From Ruegeria arenilitoris (GTDB taxonomy: Bacteria; Pseudomonadota; Alphaproteobacteria; Rhodobacterales; Rhodobacteraceae), in contig NZ_WQHX01000012.1 in the NCBI RefSeq assembly GCF_013035425.1, positions 1 to 64,000 on the forward strand: a stretch of DNA of 64,000 nucleotides, in the 5' to 3' direction. The notes below the pieces were generated by a model. That model made no database searches, had not been told where the DNA came from, and saw only the letters and a program-made list of their open reading frames with translations. Numbering within the stretch: position 1 is the first letter of the stretch; every line of letters begins with the position of its first letter. Position numbers and translations under genes: made by a program. Below, in pieces: positions 17,110 through 25,307 of this stretch.

Positions 17110-17805
17110 TCAAGCAGCGCGCCTCTCAAAGCGATACCGATGCAATTCGGCACCGTTATCCCTCAGCCACCGTCGCGGGTTCTTGTACGGACCAAAAAGC
17201 TGCTCGACGTTCTCCCAAAATGCAGGCGAATGGTTCATTTCGGCCAAATGGGCCACCTCATGCGCTGCAACGTAGTGCAAGACTTCTGGCGGAGCGAGGA
17301 TCAACCGCCAGGAAAACATTAGCCCTCCGGCTGAACTGCACGAACCCCAGCGCGATCTGGTGTCGCGCAAGGTCAGAGTTGAGTATGATCGGCCGAGCAT
17401 TGCGGAATAATCGTCGCAGGCGCTTGTGAACCGATCGCGGGCGAGTTCCTTGAAAAACCGTGCCAGACGACGCGCTTCCGCACCTTCGGGAACGGCGACT
17501 TCGTCAGGTCGCAATAGGACCCGGCGACCTGATACCGGTACGATTCGGCGCGGTGCCCCTTCGACGGGTATGGTCTGGCCAAACCGAACTTCTGCCGGCG
17601 TCGGCCTTTCCTCAAGATGCTGACGAATCCAGGCTTCTTTTTGTTGTGCAAAGTTTAGTGCTTCGGTCTCGGCGACAAATTGAGGGTAAGTCAGTGTAAC
17701 CCGCCCGTCCAACTGAGAAATTCGCAAGCTTATCCGTCTGGCGCGAGACGATTTACGCAGTACAAGCGGTACTGAGGGCGTTCCGGGCAATGCGTGTCGC
17801 CCCAT
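17110..17805 (-). CDS. YgjP-like zinc metallopeptidase domain protein (DUF45/M48-related)
   Basis: A 231-residue protein with the YgjP/SprT-like fold. The zinc site HEVAH is at about residues 182-186, followed by HSPAFWENVE with the third-ligand region; RDTRSRWGSCSS upstream is the typical family stretch. Such proteins are predicted zinc peptidases, commonly next to DNA-repair or restriction genes, with no settled substrate. ATG 17805 is chosen because AAGGAG lies 9 nt upstream, inside the longer reading frame. It is divergent from the FYDLN protein gene with about a 100-nt gap. Confidence 0.88.
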   Translation of the reverse strand: MGRHALPGTPSVPLVLRKSSRARRISLRISQLDGRVTLTYPQFVAETEALNFAQQKEAWIRQHLEERPTPAEVRFGQTIPVEGAPRRIVPVSGRRVLLRPDEVAVPEGAEARRLARFFKELARDRFTSACDDYSAMLGRSYSTLTLRDTRSRWGSCSSAGGLMFSWRLILAPPEVLHYVAAHEVAHLAEMNHSPAFWENVEQLFGPYKNPRRWLRDNGAELHRYRFERRAA

Positions 17806-17905
17806 ACTTTGCACTCCTTGGCTCAAAGGCTTTGACAGCGCCTGCCGCTTATGGCAGGTCACCTGAATCATTTATAAGATTCACCTGATATCAAGGGGAT
17901 TTGAT

Positions 17906-18226
17906 ATGCCCAAGGAAGAATGGGGCGTGAAGCGCGTTTGCCCAACAACAGGCAAACGGTTTTATGACCTGAACAAGGACCCGATCGTTAGCCCATATAC
18001 CGGCGAGATTGTGGAGCTTGAAACCGGCAAAAGCCGGATGATCGCCGCTGATGCAGAGGATGCTGCCTCGGTCAAGGCGCGTGAAGCGACCTCGGACGAC
18101 GACCTGGTTCTAGACGATGATGATGATGTCGATGTTGAACTGGACGACGATCTGTTGGAAGAGGACGAAGACGACAACGTTTCGTTGGATGACATCAAAG
18201 ATATGTCGTCTGAAGACGAATCCTGA
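17906..18226 (+). CDS. TIGR02300 family protein (FYDLN acid protein)
   Basis: A 106-residue protein with the family signature GKRFYDLNKDPIVSPYTG (FYDLN at residues 19-23) near the N-terminus, a CPTTGKRF segment, then a very acidic tail rich in Asp and Glu from about residue 65 to the end. The family is restricted mainly to Alphaproteobacteria and its function is unknown; the acidic tail suggests binding to a basic partner or metal ions. A hairpin at 18236-18254 follows. It immediately precedes tRNA-Ala. Confidence 0.93.
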   Translation: MPKEEWGVKRVCPTTGKRFYDLNKDPIVSPYTGEIVELETGKSRMIAADAEDAASVKAREATSDDDLVLDDDDDVDVELDDDLLEEDEDDNVSLDDIKDMSSEDES

Positions 18227-18235
18227 TTTCGGAAC

Positions 18236-18254
18236 GAGGCGGCTTAGCCGCCTC
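18236..18254 (+). terminator. Hairpin after FYDLN gene
   Basis: GAGGCGGC (18236-18243) and GCCGCCTC (18247-18254) form a perfect 8-bp stem with a TTA loop. It lies 10 nt past the stop codon. No T run follows directly, so termination may be weak or factor-assisted. Confidence 0.5.
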
Positions 18255-18364
18255 TGATTCCGTGCATTCTGCAGGGTAGTATCTTTTTGCTTGTTTCGGA
18301 TTTTTTGCTTGCGCTTGTCAGCGCCGTCTCATAAACGTCCGACACCGCAATTCGGTACCAAAAT

Positions 18365-18440
<76 letters not shown>

Positions 18441-18477
18441 AAACCTAACAGAAAAACTAGATAGCAAGCATTAGAGT

Positions 18478-18500
18478 GGTGTGACACACAGGTGTGACAC
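18478..18500. repeat. Tandem 10-bp direct repeat GGTGTGACAC
   Basis: GGTGTGACAC occurs at 18478-18487 and again at 18491-18500, with a 13-bp period, starting 38 nt after the tRNA-Ala 3' end. Repeats of this size and position resemble arm-type binding sites of tyrosine recombinases, but no experiment-independent proof exists in the sequence. Confidence 0.6.
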
Positions 18501-18503
18501 AAA

Positions 18504-18602
18504 ATGAAGCTGCATGCGTATCTCTCACTGTCCGGACACGGCATCCATCGCTTCCGTTGGCTACCACCCAATACGAAACGAAATCTCCTACCAGGTGCAT
18601 GA
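18504..18602 (+). pseudogene. Possible remnant of a tyrosine-recombinase N-terminus
   Basis: An ATG at 18504 opens a 32-codon frame whose product reads MKLHAYLSLSGHGIHRFRW before ending at TGA 18600-18602. The HG-x-(Y/H)-x-FRW pattern is what phage-type integrases carry in their first 20 residues, and the position just downstream of a tRNA is where such integrases sit. Nothing of the rest of an integrase was found downstream. The identification rests on one short motif. Confidence 0.3.
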
Positions 18603-18979
18603 CAATCAACTTGTTGCTCACCACTCGTCGTCCTAGATAACCGGTATCTATCGTCATACAACATGCATCATACGGCTACGCTTTAGAACGGTACGTTAGA
18701 ATCCTTGGGATGAAGCACAGTAAACTGCTGAGGCACGCCTTGAGGGACTGCGAACAAACGCAGATGTTGGACTAAATGGATGCACCATGTTTCCAAAAAT
18801 ATTGGAGACCTAGGCACGAACGCAAAACGTGAAAAATTTCACTCACTTTTTCATAAACATACGAATTTTGCATCCGGGAAAAACTTGCGGTTAAGGGCGC
18901 GCTATCGACAGAAGTCTCGCGACAATCAAACGTAATCTAGTAGGACCGGGTACTTGCGAGTGCCTATCTGTAGAAGAGC

Positions 18980-19162
18980 TTACTCAATTGTAACGCAATG
19001 ACCCTCTCGAACAACGCCGTGGTGAGGCCCATAGCAACCTTCTGCACCGTGTCCATGCCAGTCACCATTGTGATGCCTGCCCGTGCATGCGGCCATAGCT
19101 ATCAGTACGGCCAAAAGCGTCACCGTTCTCTTGAAATTTTTTATGCAATGGCTCTCATCCAT
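18980..19162 (-). CDS. Small putative lipoprotein
   Basis: A 60-codon frame with a basic N-region, a hydrophobic core (LLAVLIAMAA) and a lipobox-like MAAC, so Cys26 could be lipidated. The mature part is short and rich in His and Gly with two more cysteines (HHNGDWHGHGAEGCYGPHHG), which could bind metal. It lies next to copper-type genes, which would fit, but no ribosome site is convincing for the first ATG and an internal GTG start is possible. No named family recognised. Confidence 0.45.
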   Translation of the reverse strand: MDESHCIKNFKRTVTLLAVLIAMAACTGRHHNGDWHGHGAEGCYGPHHGVVREGHCVTIE

Positions 19163-19268
19163 ATGCGAGCCATCTTAATCGCAGTTTGGCAACCGACGCT
19201 TTGACGTAAGTCAACGCTCAACTGCAAAGTCGTCCAAACCACTGCAGCGATCATGTACGGCGTTATCG

Positions 19269-19747
19269 ATGTTCAGCAGCACCACCAACTTCCACGAAGT
19301 CAGGATTAATCACGAAAAAAGCCGCTTTCTAGTCGGCGTATGCGCTGTCGCTACCATTGGTGTCTTTGTTACTCTTCGCCCCGGCGCAATCGAAGACGCG
19401 GAACCGCCTGAAACAGGCGAAGGCGACGCCATTGTCGCGATTTAAATGCCGCCCATCGAGGGTAATGCAGCAAATGGCCAACGTATCTTTGATGCCTCCT
19501 GCGCATCTTGCTACGGCGTAAATGAGGTCGGATTAGAAGGCGCAGGCCCCCTTCTGGTCCACAAGATATACGAACCTAGCCATCACACTGATGCAGCCTT
19601 TCAAAGAGCCGGTTTTTTCAGGGCGTCAGAAGTCATCATCATTGGCGGTTTGGTGACATGCCGCCCGTAGAAGGTTTGACGCGAGGTGACGTGGCTATGG
19701 TGATCGCGTACATTCGTGAAATCCAGCGTGCCAACTTAATAAATTGA
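19269..19747 (+). pseudogene. Decayed membrane-anchored cytochrome c gene
   Basis: Starting at ATG 19269 the frame encodes an N-terminal anchor (RFLVGVCAVATIGVFVTL) and linker, then hits an in-frame TAA at 19443-19445. It continues with NAANGQRIFDASCASCYG, where the heme motif CxxCH has become CxxCY. About 60 codons later the frame shifts by one base near a T6 run (around 19613-19618), after which the other frame reads FGDMPPVEGLTRGDVAM and ends with TGA 19745-19747, supplying the axial-methionine region. Three separate lesions make it non-functional as a c-type cytochrome. It lies directly upstream of copC on the same strand. Confidence 0.85.
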
Positions 19748-19757
19748 GGATAGGCCT

Positions 19758-20099
19758 ATGAAGAAGATCATAACGCTCGCACTCGTGGTTGCGCTTCCCA
19801 GCGGCGCACTGGCGCATTCCAAGGTCGAAGGAACGACACCTGCCAATGGCGAGACAATGGCTGCTGTACCCTTTGAAATCGGCCTTAACTTTGACAAGGA
19901 TATCAGGTTAACGCGGGTTAAGATGGAGCACGATGCAAATCCTGCCGTAAACCTCGAACTGGGCGACCAAACAAAATTTGGGCAAGAGTTCACGATCCCA
20001 CTGCCGAGTAAGGGAACTGGCACGTATGTCATCGAATGGCGTGGTTTAGGTGAAGACGGTCATGCGATGCAGGGCGAATTTTCCTTTACTGTGGAATGA
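19758..20099 (+). CDS. copC: CopC domain copper-resistance protein
   Basis: A 113-residue periplasmic protein with a signal peptide cleaved after ALA, so that His20 becomes the mature N-terminal residue, as in copper(II)-binding CopC. Further likely ligands are Asp100 and His102 in GEDGHAMQG. The beta-barrel pattern (NFDKDIRLTRVKM, then TYVIEWRGLGEDGH) fits. CopC binds Cu(II) tightly and is thought to hand it to CopD. GAGGATA precedes the ATG; the stop overlaps the copD start (ATGA), showing tight coupling. Confidence 0.93.
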   Translation: MKKIITLALVVALPSGALAHSKVEGTTPANGETMAAVPFEIGLNFDKDIRLTRVKMEHDANPAVNLELGDQTKFGQEFTIPLPSKGTGTYVIEWRGLGEDGHAMQGEFSFTVE

Positions 20100-20968
20100 G
20101 CATGCCAGACATTTGGGGGATTGCCGCAATCCTCACAAAGCTAATGCTCTACATCGGCTTTGCGGGGTCAACCGGGCTTGTCATCGTTAAGTGCCTCTAT
20201 TCCAGCTTGGTCACACCGATGAACCTTGTGATGAAGCGCCAAGCAAAGGCTTTAGCGTGGTTGGCTCTTACAGCAACAGTAGTTGGTTTCATGCTTAGTG
20301 CAGCCGTACTAACAGGCGGAGCGGATGGCATGGTCGATCCAGAAATGCTTGGCTTACTTTGGCAGACACCGGCAGGCGAGGTACTCGCATACCGACTTGC
20401 AGGCGCGGCATTGATCCTAATCGGATTGTCTATATCACGCTTTGGTTGCTGGATTGCGGCGGTGGGTGGAACATTGGCTCTTTGGTCCTTTACCCAGATA
20501 GGGCACGTGCCAGAATTGGAGAATTTTGGTGTCCAACTCTTGCTACTTTTGCATCTACTCTGTTTAGCCTTCTGGGTGGGTATCTTTAGCCCGCTGCGGG
20601 GTATGGCTCTCAAGGTTGAATACCAGACAAATGGCGCCGAGCTGGGTCAAAGGTTCGGGAAAGCTGCTGCACTGGTTGTACCAACTATGATATTGGCAGG
20701 CCTCTGGATGGCTTGGTCGCTTGTAGGCAATATCCAAGGGCTCGTCTTCACTGGCTATGGGCAGGCGCTGTTGTCCAAAGTGTTTCTAGTTGGGCTGCTG
20801 TTGATCCTCGCTGCTGCGAACAAGCTCCGATTTGTTCCGGCCATGCACAATGGAGATGCAAATGCAGCGCGACACCTCGCCCGATCCATCGAGGTTGAGG
20901 CAATAATCGTATTAATGGTGTTGGCAACAACAGCGACACTCACGACCGTTCTAACTCCTCCTAACTAA
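20096..20968 (+). CDS. copD: CopD family copper import membrane protein
   Basis: A 290-residue inner-membrane protein with about eight hydrophobic segments, matching the CopD/PcoD family that moves copper from periplasm to cytoplasm together with CopC. The segment LLLLHLLCLAFWVGIFSPLRGM holds the conserved histidine and WxGxxxPL stretch of the family. It overlaps copC by 4 nt and is followed 11 nt later by a cytochrome c gene, so the three genes form one operon. Copper delivery for cytochrome oxidase maturation is a plausible alternative to resistance. Confidence 0.9.
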   Translation: MSMPDIWGIAAILTKLMLYIGFAGSTGLVIVKCLYSSLVTPMNLVMKRQAKALAWLALTATVVGFMLSAAVLTGGADGMVDPEMLGLLWQTPAGEVLAYRLAGAALILIGLSISRFGCWIAAVGGTLALWSFTQIGHVPELENFGVQLLLLLHLLCLAFWVGIFSPLRGMALKVEYQTNGAELGQRFGKAAALVVPTMILAGLWMAWSLVGNIQGLVFTGYGQALLSKVFLVGLLLILAAANKLRFVPAMHNGDANAARHLARSIEVEAIIVLMVLATTATLTTVLTPPN

Positions 20969-20979
20969 GGTATTTAGAA

Positions 20980-21414
20980 ATGAATAAACACCTGTTTGCA
21001 CTTGCAATATGCAGCATTGGTACGAGCGTCGCTGCAGATCACGAGTTGATTGAAAGAAACTTAGCGAATGGGCAGGAACTCTACGCAGACCACTGTGCCT
21101 CGTGCCACGGAGTTAATCTGGAAGGCCAACCCAACTGGCAAACACCGGACGAAGACGGAGTACTGCCTGCGCCACCACATGACGTGACAGGGCACACATG
21201 GCACCATGATAACAAGCTCCTGTTTGACTACACCAAACTTGGTGGGGCAGAGGCGTTGGCAGCACGCGACATCAAGGACTTCAACAGCGGTATGCCGGGC
21301 TTTGAGGGCACACTGACTAACGAAGACATATGGGACGTTCTGGCCTATATCCGCTCTACTTGGCCTGAAGATGTTCAGCAAATGCAGGCTACTCGTAACG
21401 CCCCGCACGAATAG
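20980..21414 (+). CDS. Periplasmic c-type cytochrome (class I)
   Basis: A 144-residue exported cytochrome: signal peptide to about residue 19, single heme site Cys39-Ala-Ser-Cys42-His43 (CASCHG) and a likely axial methionine in SGMPGFEG near residue 107-113, then EDIWDVLAYIRSTWP, the usual C-terminal helix. One heme per chain, soluble in the periplasm. It is the last gene of the copC-copD operon. A broken cytochrome c gene lies at the other end of the same cluster, so this one may be the only working cytochrome left there. Confidence 0.92.
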   Translation: MNKHLFALAICSIGTSVAADHELIERNLANGQELYADHCASCHGVNLEGQPNWQTPDEDGVLPAPPHDVTGHTWHHDNKLLFDYTKLGGAEALAARDIKDFNSGMPGFEGTLTNEDIWDVLAYIRSTWPEDVQQMQATRNAPHE

Positions 21415-21651
21415 AAAAAAGTGGAGTGCCCTGTTTGGCCTCCAAGAAAATTCGTCCTGTGTATACGACTTTGAAAACGAAGTGTTTTTGCGCAAACATA
21501 ATGCGAAAAATTCCGATTTTTTGCAGGCGAAAGCCGCTAAATTATCGCAAAATTGAAGCAAATTTGCCCGAATTCCGCCTTTTTCTCTATATAGCGTGAG
21601 CCCCTGCCGATAGCTTTGTGGCCGGTCTGCTCGGCCAAGAGAGGATAATGC

Positions 21652-23328
21652 ATGCCTACGGATTTCGAGAGATCAATTTGCAACTGCGACACCCCCTCTG
21701 TCCAGCCGAAGACAGGTGCGCAACAATTTGCCAGAGACGAGAATGGTTCGATTACCATTTTAGTCCTCTTTATGTTTGTGGCCGTCATCGTCTGTGTTGG
21801 CATCGGCGTAGATTACATGCGCTTTGAGAAAGAACGTGCAAACTTGCAGTACACGTTGGACCGGGCTGTTCTGGCCGCGGCGGACCTTGATCAAAAGGCA
21901 GAACCGAAATCCGTCGTTCGTGCATATCTAGAAAGGATGGGCCTTCTGGAAAATGTGACCAGCATCAATGTGGTCAACGATGTGGGCTATCGCGAAGTAT
22001 CGGCGACAGCCCTTTCCGAGTTTCCAACCCAATTCATGCACCTGTCGGGCGTCGATACACTGGCCGCCCCTGCGGCAAGCACCGCTGAGGAAAGCATCGG
22101 TTTGGCTGAAATCTCAATTGTCTTGGACTTATCTACTTCGATCAATGACGAGCTATTGAGAATTGCTACGGAAAAAATGGTAAAAAGTATTGCAATAAAA
22201 AACAATCAATGGAGCGACGAGATTTCGTTCTCACTTATCCCATATTCCAGCCAAGTTAACGCTGGTCGCGATTTGCTGAACCACTACACTCTCGACCGTT
22301 TCCATGACCACTCGAACTGTGTCAACTTCATCGACAACGAATTCAGCAAACCTGATCTTTCTACGACCAGATTGCTTGAACAAACGGCTCATTTCGACCC
22401 TTACACAACGACTATGGAGCCGATAGAGCATCCCGTCTGCCCGGTACGCGACTATTCAGCGATCCTGCCATTCCAGAACGACCCAGAAGTTCTTTTACCT
22501 TACATACGAAACCTCAACAAACTCAGCAATCCAGTGGCGGATGAGGACTCGGGCTTGGATAATGGCGCGAATTGGGGCCTTATCCTGCTGGACCCCAGTA
22601 CACGTCCAGTAATCCAAGCCATGGGCACTACTGAGCATACCGTTCCGAGTTATACGGTTCCGGCAAAATTCAAAATGCAAGGTCGCCCGATGGACTACAG
22701 TAGTAATGTCCTCAAGGTTATGATCCTCGTTTCCGATGGGGATAATACAGATCAGCACATGCTCAACCCTTCGATGCGCACTACTATGTCGGATTTCTGG
22801 TACAACCCAGGAACCGATACCGATCCCGCTCGCTTCTCGATCTACCAGTCGAACGGCAACCCCAACTATTGGTGGCCGCACGACAACAGCTGGCAGGATC
22901 ATCCTTATGGCAATGGAAAAACACACTGTTCGGGCAAAGGCGGTAAAGTTGAATGCGTCGAGGCAGAAGAACCCGGCGAGGCAGTGCAATTGTCCTACGT
23001 TGAACTTCTGGACCTCGTATCCTTGGAATATATCGAACACAACATCTTCACCCACTCACCAAGTGCTTACGGTCAGTGGGAAGGTAAGGCGTTCAGCAAG
23101 AAAAGTGCGGTCGCCAAGGATCAGCGCACCAAACACGTATGCAAAGCCGCCAAGGATGAAGGTGTGATTGTCTTTAGTGTCAGCGTTGAGGCGCCGCCGA
23201 ATGGCCAGGATGTACTGCAAAATTGTGCAAGCTCAGACAGTCATTATTATGATGTGGAGGACATAAACCTCGAAAAAGCCTTTACCTCGATCGCGTCATC
23301 GGTCCGTATGCTGAGGTTGACTCAGTGA
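21652..23328 (+). CDS. TadG-like pilus protein with von Willebrand A-type domain
   Basis: A 558-residue protein. Residues 28-55 carry the TadE/TadG N-terminal helix (ARDENGSITILVLFMFVAVIVCVGIGVDYMRFEKER); residues about 150-555 resemble a vWA domain, with a MIDAS-like DLSTSIN near residue 164 and ILVSDGDNTD near residue 359. TadG proteins are minor pilins or adhesion-linked parts of Flp/Tad pili, and their vWA domains bind metals or partners. It is first of three overlapping genes. No tad ATPase, platform or prepilin-peptidase genes are in the window. Confidence 0.85.
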   Translation: MPTDFERSICNCDTPSVQPKTGAQQFARDENGSITILVLFMFVAVIVCVGIGVDYMRFEKERANLQYTLDRAVLAAADLDQKAEPKSVVRAYLERMGLLENVTSINVVNDVGYREVSATALSEFPTQFMHLSGVDTLAAPAASTAEESIGLAEISIVLDLSTSINDELLRIATEKMVKSIAIKNNQWSDEISFSLIPYSSQVNAGRDLLNHYTLDRFHDHSNCVNFIDNEFSKPDLSTTRLLEQTAHFDPYTTTMEPIEHPVCPVRDYSAILPFQNDPEVLLPYIRNLNKLSNPVADEDSGLDNGANWGLILLDPSTRPVIQAMGTTEHTVPSYTVPAKFKMQGRPMDYSSNVLKVMILVSDGDNTDQHMLNPSMRTTMSDFWYNPGTDTDPARFSIYQSNGNPNYWWPHDNSWQDHPYGNGKTHCSGKGGKVECVEAEEPGEAVQLSYVELLDLVSLEYIEHNIFTHSPSAYGQWEGKAFSKKSAVAKDQRTKHVCKAAKDEGVIVFSVSVEAPPNGQDVLQNCASSDSHYYDVEDINLEKAFTSIASSVRMLRLTQ

Positions 23329-23858
23329 TGCTTAGGTTGTTTTCCGCTCTGGCCCGGCTCCGCCGAAAGGAAGACGGAAATGCAACCGTCGAGTTTGTCA
23401 TCGTCTTCCCAGCGATCATGTTTTTGGTTCTTTCGGGTTTGGAGCTTGCCTTCGTAACGTTGAGACACGCGCAGCTAGAGCGCGCGGTTGACTTGACCGT
23501 GCGCGACATTCGGCTGAACACCGGCGCCAGTCCACAACATGACGAAATCAAGGCTCTCATCTGTGATCGCGCCATTTTCATCAATAATTGCGCAGCCAAC
23601 TTGCGTCTGGAAATGATCCGGCAGGATCCTTTTGCCACTGTTACAGTACCCACGGACCCTGATTGCACTGATCTGGCCGAAGTGGCGCGCCCTGTGCGGA
23701 CTTTCGAAAACGGCCTTGAAAATGAGTTGATGGTTCTTCGGGCCTGCGCCAAGATCAATCCCGTTTTCCCAACATCCGCAATGGGCAGAGCATTGGTCAA
23801 CGAAGAAGGCCAATACGCGCTGACCGCTACAACCGTTTTCGTCCAGGAGCCTTTATGA
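23328..23858 (+). CDS. TadE/TadG-like minor pilin
   Basis: A 176-residue protein. The N-terminus RRKEDGNATVEFVIVFPAIMFLVLSGLELAF matches the TadE-like domain: a charged start, then a single transmembrane helix with E in TVEFV. The rest is periplasmic with four cysteines. The ATG at 23328 overlaps the previous stop (TGATG) and the gene overlaps the next by 4 nt, so the three are translated together. A GTG one codon earlier is an alternative start. Confidence 0.85.
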   Translation: MLRLFSALARLRRKEDGNATVEFVIVFPAIMFLVLSGLELAFVTLRHAQLERAVDLTVRDIRLNTGASPQHDEIKALICDRAIFINNCAANLRLEMIRQDPFATVTVPTDPDCTDLAEVARPVRTFENGLENELMVLRACAKINPVFPTSAMGRALVNEEGQYALTATTVFVQEPL

Positions 23859-24409
23859 TCAAGCGAATTTCGACGCATCTCCTGAAACGTTTCCGAGCTC
23901 GGGAGGACGGCGTGATCGCCGTCGAGGCACTCCTTATTACGCCAATCCTCTTTTGGACTATAATGGCGGGTTACACGTTTTTCGAAGCTTACAGGCAGAG
24001 TGCCGCGAATATCAAAGCGGCACACACGATTGGAGACCTGATTTCCCGTGAAACCCGGGAAATTGACAACGTCTATATCGACTCGATGCAAGAAATGTTC
24101 GGTTTGATGGTGGTCAATCATGCAGACCTGAAATTCCGAATATCCGTGGTTCTTTACGACGAGGCCTCCGACAGCCACACCGTGAACTGGTCTGCAATAC
24201 GAGGTGGGTATGTCGAAAAGCTGACGGACGACAATATTGTCAATTATCGAGATGCCCTGCCTCCGATGTCTGATCAGAACACATTGATACTGGTCGAAAC
24301 GTCCAACACGTTTATCCCCCCCTTCAGGGTGGGCTTGGACAACGTCGAACTGAATAACTTCATTTTCACACGGCCGCGTTTTGCAAACAATATCAAAGGG
24401 AACGTCTAA
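23855..24409 (+). CDS. TadE-like minor pilin
   Basis: A 184-residue protein with the TadE start RAREDGVIAVEALLITPILFWTIMAGYTFFEAYRQ, one transmembrane helix near residues 22-42, and a soluble C-terminal domain. It is the last gene of the tadG-like/tadE-like/tadE-like operon, linked by ATGA. TadE-type proteins are pseudopilins processed and assembled by the Tad system. Function here depends on tad genes elsewhere in the genome. Confidence 0.83.
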   Translation: MIKRISTHLLKRFRAREDGVIAVEALLITPILFWTIMAGYTFFEAYRQSAANIKAAHTIGDLISRETREIDNVYIDSMQEMFGLMVVNHADLKFRISVVLYDEASDSHTVNWSAIRGGYVEKLTDDNIVNYRDALPPMSDQNTLILVETSNTFIPPFRVGLDNVELNNFIFTRPRFANNIKGNV

Positions 24410-25307
24410 GGTTATTTGCCTTTGATGCGCGGCATGACTTTGTCAAAGGAAATAGGCGTGAGGAGGGTGCGGAGCTTTTGAGCTTTTAGCTGCGGCCAAA
24501 CGATCCCTATTTCGCTGTATCAAAACCGACCCTGAGGCAATCCGCTTTGCGAAGATGATATATGTCCGGGTTCCGCTGCTACTTCGAAACATGAAGGACA
24601 GTAGACTTAGCCGACAGGCTGTACATTCGAAAACGTTCTTCAGTGAATTGCAGAGAATTGGAAATGCACTGTTCAACGGAAATCGTTGTGGATATTCGAG
24701 TGTGACACTAAGGTCGGAACACGACAAATAGTACATCACAATAGTTCATATTATCAAAGCGTTAGCCGTTCAGCGGCATTCCCCTAATCACCGCAGTTCT
24801 CGCACGAAAATACCTAAAATATGCAACATTGTCGTTGGTAACGGCATTTCTAAGTGGTTGATAACCTAAAACCGCGCGACAACATGCATCCTTTGTTTAT
24901 ACCGTCTTGAACCGACTTACTTGTACCTCGCGGCAATCTCAAAACCGCAGACGGTTGGACCGGGAGGATTTTTGAAGCTATGGCTGAATACCTGGCTTTA
25001 ATGTCAAAGTTTCTGATCAGCCAACACCAGGCGTGGCAGAGTTTAGGAATGGGGTCGTTCTTTAGGTGTTCTGAGGGGGGCAAGGAGAGCATAAAAAAGC
25101 TGTTGCGACTGCGTATTTTCAGCTTCACCCCATACCGCCCTAGAACACATCGCCAAGCGTCGACATGACACTTGCTTAATAAATTCAGATTTTTGACTTT
25201 GTTGGGCGAGTGGGTACAATTCGGTATGAATTTCGAGTGTTAGTGCAATGAATTGAAAAGTTTCCGTTCAGAATCACGGAGAAACATAGACCGGCGGGGG
25301 AGGGGAA
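24410..25307. other. 898-bp region without a supported gene
   Basis: Short frames occur on both strands (for example minus-strand 24443-24739 and 24850-25128) but none has family-like sequence or a ribosome site. A plus-strand frame ending at 24731 reads like old coding sequence without a start. The stretch may be a decayed gene plus the promoter of the RND operon, whose GGGGGAGGGG ribosome site sits just before 25308. Confidence 0.4.

Larger units (their letters stand above)
18441..18979. other. Gene-poor stretch 3' of tRNA-Ala with integration-like signals
   Basis: No intact gene is visible. The first 60 nt after the tRNA hold a tandem 10-bp repeat and a short open frame that resembles a phage-integrase N-terminus (both listed separately). 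The remainder, to 18979, has many stop codons in all frames. This is the pattern left where a mobile element has decayed beside a tRNA. Confidence 0.5.

Noticed and set aside
18457..18657. Two minus-strand frames just 3' of tRNA-Ala
   Set aside because: Both overlap each other and the repeat region and have no protein features.
24443..24739. 98-codon minus-strand frame in the gap before the RND operon
   Set aside because: No family character and no ribosome site; the opposite strand looks more like old coding sequence, but without a start codon.
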